From contig CAKSGG010000180.1 in the NCBI GenBank assembly GCA_934454215.1, positions 1-6,089 of the forward strand: DNA of 6,089 nucleotides, read 5' to 3'. The DNA is from an uncultured Clostridia bacterium. GTDB lineage: Bacteria > Bacillota > Clostridia > UBA1381. Positions 5,595-6,089 of the stretch are shown piece by piece. Positions within the stretch are counted from its first letter, which is position 1; every line of letters begins with the position of its first letter. The notes below the pieces were generated by a model, which was not told the origin of the DNA, made no database searches, and was given only the letters and a program-made list of their open reading frames with translations. The position numbers and the translations under genes are program-made.

Positions 5595-5798
5595 TTAATT
5601 AAAAAAATATTCTGCAATTTCGTCATCGCCTATTTCCAGTAGCTCGCAAGCTTTTTTTATCTCGCTCGATAGGAAATCAACTCGATTGTATAACTTATTA
5701 TTAAGGGTTGGTCTTGTCATTCCCATTGCATGGGAAAAACGCGTAAGATTAAAATTATATTCGACCATCCGTCCCTTTAATTTCCTTGTATTAGTCAT
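5595..5798 (-). CDS. Cro-like HTH regulator (DUF739-like)
   Basis: A 67-residue protein starting MTNTRKLKGRMVEYNFN, with a helix-turn-helix at about residues 17-38: LTRFSHAMGM as the first helix, then TRPTLNNKLYN as the recognition helix. The end, CELLEIGDDEIAEYFFN, matches the usual C-terminus of small phage Cro-like/DUF739 regulators. Size and position opposite a CI-type repressor fit a Cro role: repressing the repressor promoter and opening lytic growth. The start at 5798 has an almost perfect AGGAGGTGG 5-8 nt upstream; the longer reading from 5870 would run through the promoter and operators and is rejected. Transcription is expected from the strong promoter at 5842-5870. Confidence 0.85.
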   Translation of the reverse strand: MTNTRKLKGRMVEYNFNLTRFSHAMGMTRPTLNNKLYNRVDFLSSEIKKACELLEIGDDEIAEYFFN

Positions 5799-5813
5799 TG
5801 TAACCACCTCCTC

Positions 5814-5833
5814 TAATCCCCAATTTGTCAACC
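5814..5833. repeat. Operator box 1
   Basis: TAATCCCCAATTTGTCAACC matches box 2 (5853-5872) at 18 of 20 bases, in the same orientation and 39 bp away. It falls just after the predicted start of the Cro-side transcript (about 5835), where bound repressor would block that promoter. Box assignment is inference from repetition and position. Confidence 0.65.
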
Positions 5834-5841
5834 ACAACTTA

Positions 5842-5870
5842 AGTATAACACATAGTCCCCACTTTGTCAA
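5842..5870 (-). promoter_or_regulatory. Lytic (Cro-side) promoter, minus strand
   Basis: Read on the minus strand, TTGACA (5870-5865), 17 bp, then TATACT (5847-5842), with TG one base before the -10 (extended -10). This is the strongest promoter in the window and should drive the Cro-like gene and probably the genes beyond it. Its -35 is contained in operator box 2. Confidence 0.85.
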
Positions 5871-5872
5871 CC
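5853..5872. repeat. Operator box 2
   Basis: TAGTCCCCACTTTGTCAACC repeats box 1 with two differences. It covers the -35 of the Cro-side promoter. Its TGTCAACCC end (5865-5873) is also mirrored exactly by GGGTTGACA at 5908-5916. Confidence 0.7.
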
Positions 5873-5907
5873 CTTTTTTCTAAAAAAACAAAAAATGTTT
5901 ACATTTT

Positions 5908-5916
5908 GGGTTGACA
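5908..5916. repeat. Operator half-box 3, inverted
   Basis: GGGTTGACA is the exact inverse of TGTCAACCC at 5865-5873. It holds the -35 of the repressor promoter. The TCCCCA part of boxes 1 and 2 is absent, so it is a partial copy. Part of the match is forced by the TTGACA consensus itself; the GGG extension is not. Confidence 0.5.
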
Positions 5917-5939
5917 CTTATGCAAAAATATGGTAGAAT
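5911..5939 (+). promoter_or_regulatory. Repressor (CI-side) promoter, plus strand
   Basis: TTGACA (5911-5916), 17 bp, then TAGAAT (5934-5939), followed by GAGGTG and the ATG at 5964. It is divergent from the Cro-side promoter, with 40 bp between the two -35 elements, filled by an A/T-rich stretch (TTTTTTC then A runs, 5874-5896). Confidence 0.8.
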
Positions 5940-5963
5940 AATGATACGGAAGAGGTGTTGTAC

Positions 5964-6089
5964 ATGACAATATATGAGCGGATTAAAGAATTAAGATTGG
6001 CGAAAAATATGACACAGGATGAATTAGCCGAAGCTGTTGGTTATAAGAGTAAAACCGCAATATCTAAAATTGAACGCGGTGAAAGAGAT
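5964..6089 (+). CDS. CI-type HTH repressor, N-terminal part (cut by window edge)
   Basis: The first 42 residues of an XRE-family DNA-binding protein: MTIYERIKELRLAKNMTQDE, then LAEAVGYKSKTAISKIERGE. The helix-turn-helix spans about residues 17-40, with recognition helix SKTAISKIERG. The sequence type is that of phage CI-like repressors, many of which carry a C-terminal S24 peptidase domain, but that part lies outside the window. GAGGTG is 6 nt upstream of the ATG. It is divergent from the Cro-like gene and presumably keeps the early operon silent by binding the boxes at 5814-5916. Confidence 0.88.
   Translation, partial: MTIYERIKELRLAKNMTQDELAEAVGYKSKTAISKIERGERD

Noticed and set aside
5799..5870. 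N-terminal extension of the Cro-like protein (24 residues)
   Set aside because: The extension would start within the -35 of the promoter and cross both operator boxes; the near-perfect ribosome binding site marks the start at 5798.
1..6089. tRNA, rRNA, CRISPR, insertion sequence or attachment site
   Set aside because: No cloverleaf, regular spaced repeats, transposase motifs, terminal inverted repeats or integrase gene was seen in the window.

Overview
The window looks like the early region of a temperate phage (prophage) of a low-GC Bacillota, most likely a gut-type Clostridia host. The evidence is AT-rich DNA, strong GGAGG-type ribosome binding sites, sigma-A style TTGACA/TATAAT promoters, and a run of short, tightly packed genes from phage-specific families. 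There are no rRNA, tRNA, insertion sequence, CRISPR or housekeeping genes. The organism assignment is inference from style and gene families, not from a marker gene.

Right end (about 5530-6089): the lysogeny switch. A CI-type HTH repressor starts at 5964 on the plus strand and runs off the window. A Cro-like HTH gene (5798-5595, minus) diverges from it. Two near-consensus promoters face away from each other and carry copies of a TGTCAACC box over their -35 elements. A third box lies just after the Cro-side transcription start.

Next (4923-5527): a small minus-strand ORF, a plus-strand YozE-like gene with its own promoter and a likely terminator, and a small minus-strand HTH protein that begins the long early operon.

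Middle and left (1-5120, all minus strand): HTH protein, DNA methyltransferase, a 56-residue four-cysteine protein, a coiled-coil protein with one membrane segment, Gp157-family protein, a RecA/Sak4-like P-loop ATPase, a DUF669-like putative single-strand DNA-binding protein, an ERCC4/XPF-type nuclease, a stand-alone CHC2 zinc-finger primase domain, and the N-terminal part of a VapE-like helicase cut by the window edge. Most neighbours overlap or are separated by a few bases, so they are probably co-transcribed and translationally coupled. Together they read as a replication and recombination module: ATPase plus ssDNA-binding protein plus nuclease for DNA pairing and processing, zinc-finger protein plus VapE ATPase for replication initiation, and the methyltransferase for DNA protection or control.

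The least explained items are a consensus plus-strand promoter followed almost at once by a terminator-like hairpin (3549-3617), which would make an RNA of only about 35 nt antisense to the operon; the YozE gene placed against the operon, with a candidate terminator inside the start of its neighbour; and the three-box operator layout. No clearly new multi-gene system is evident.
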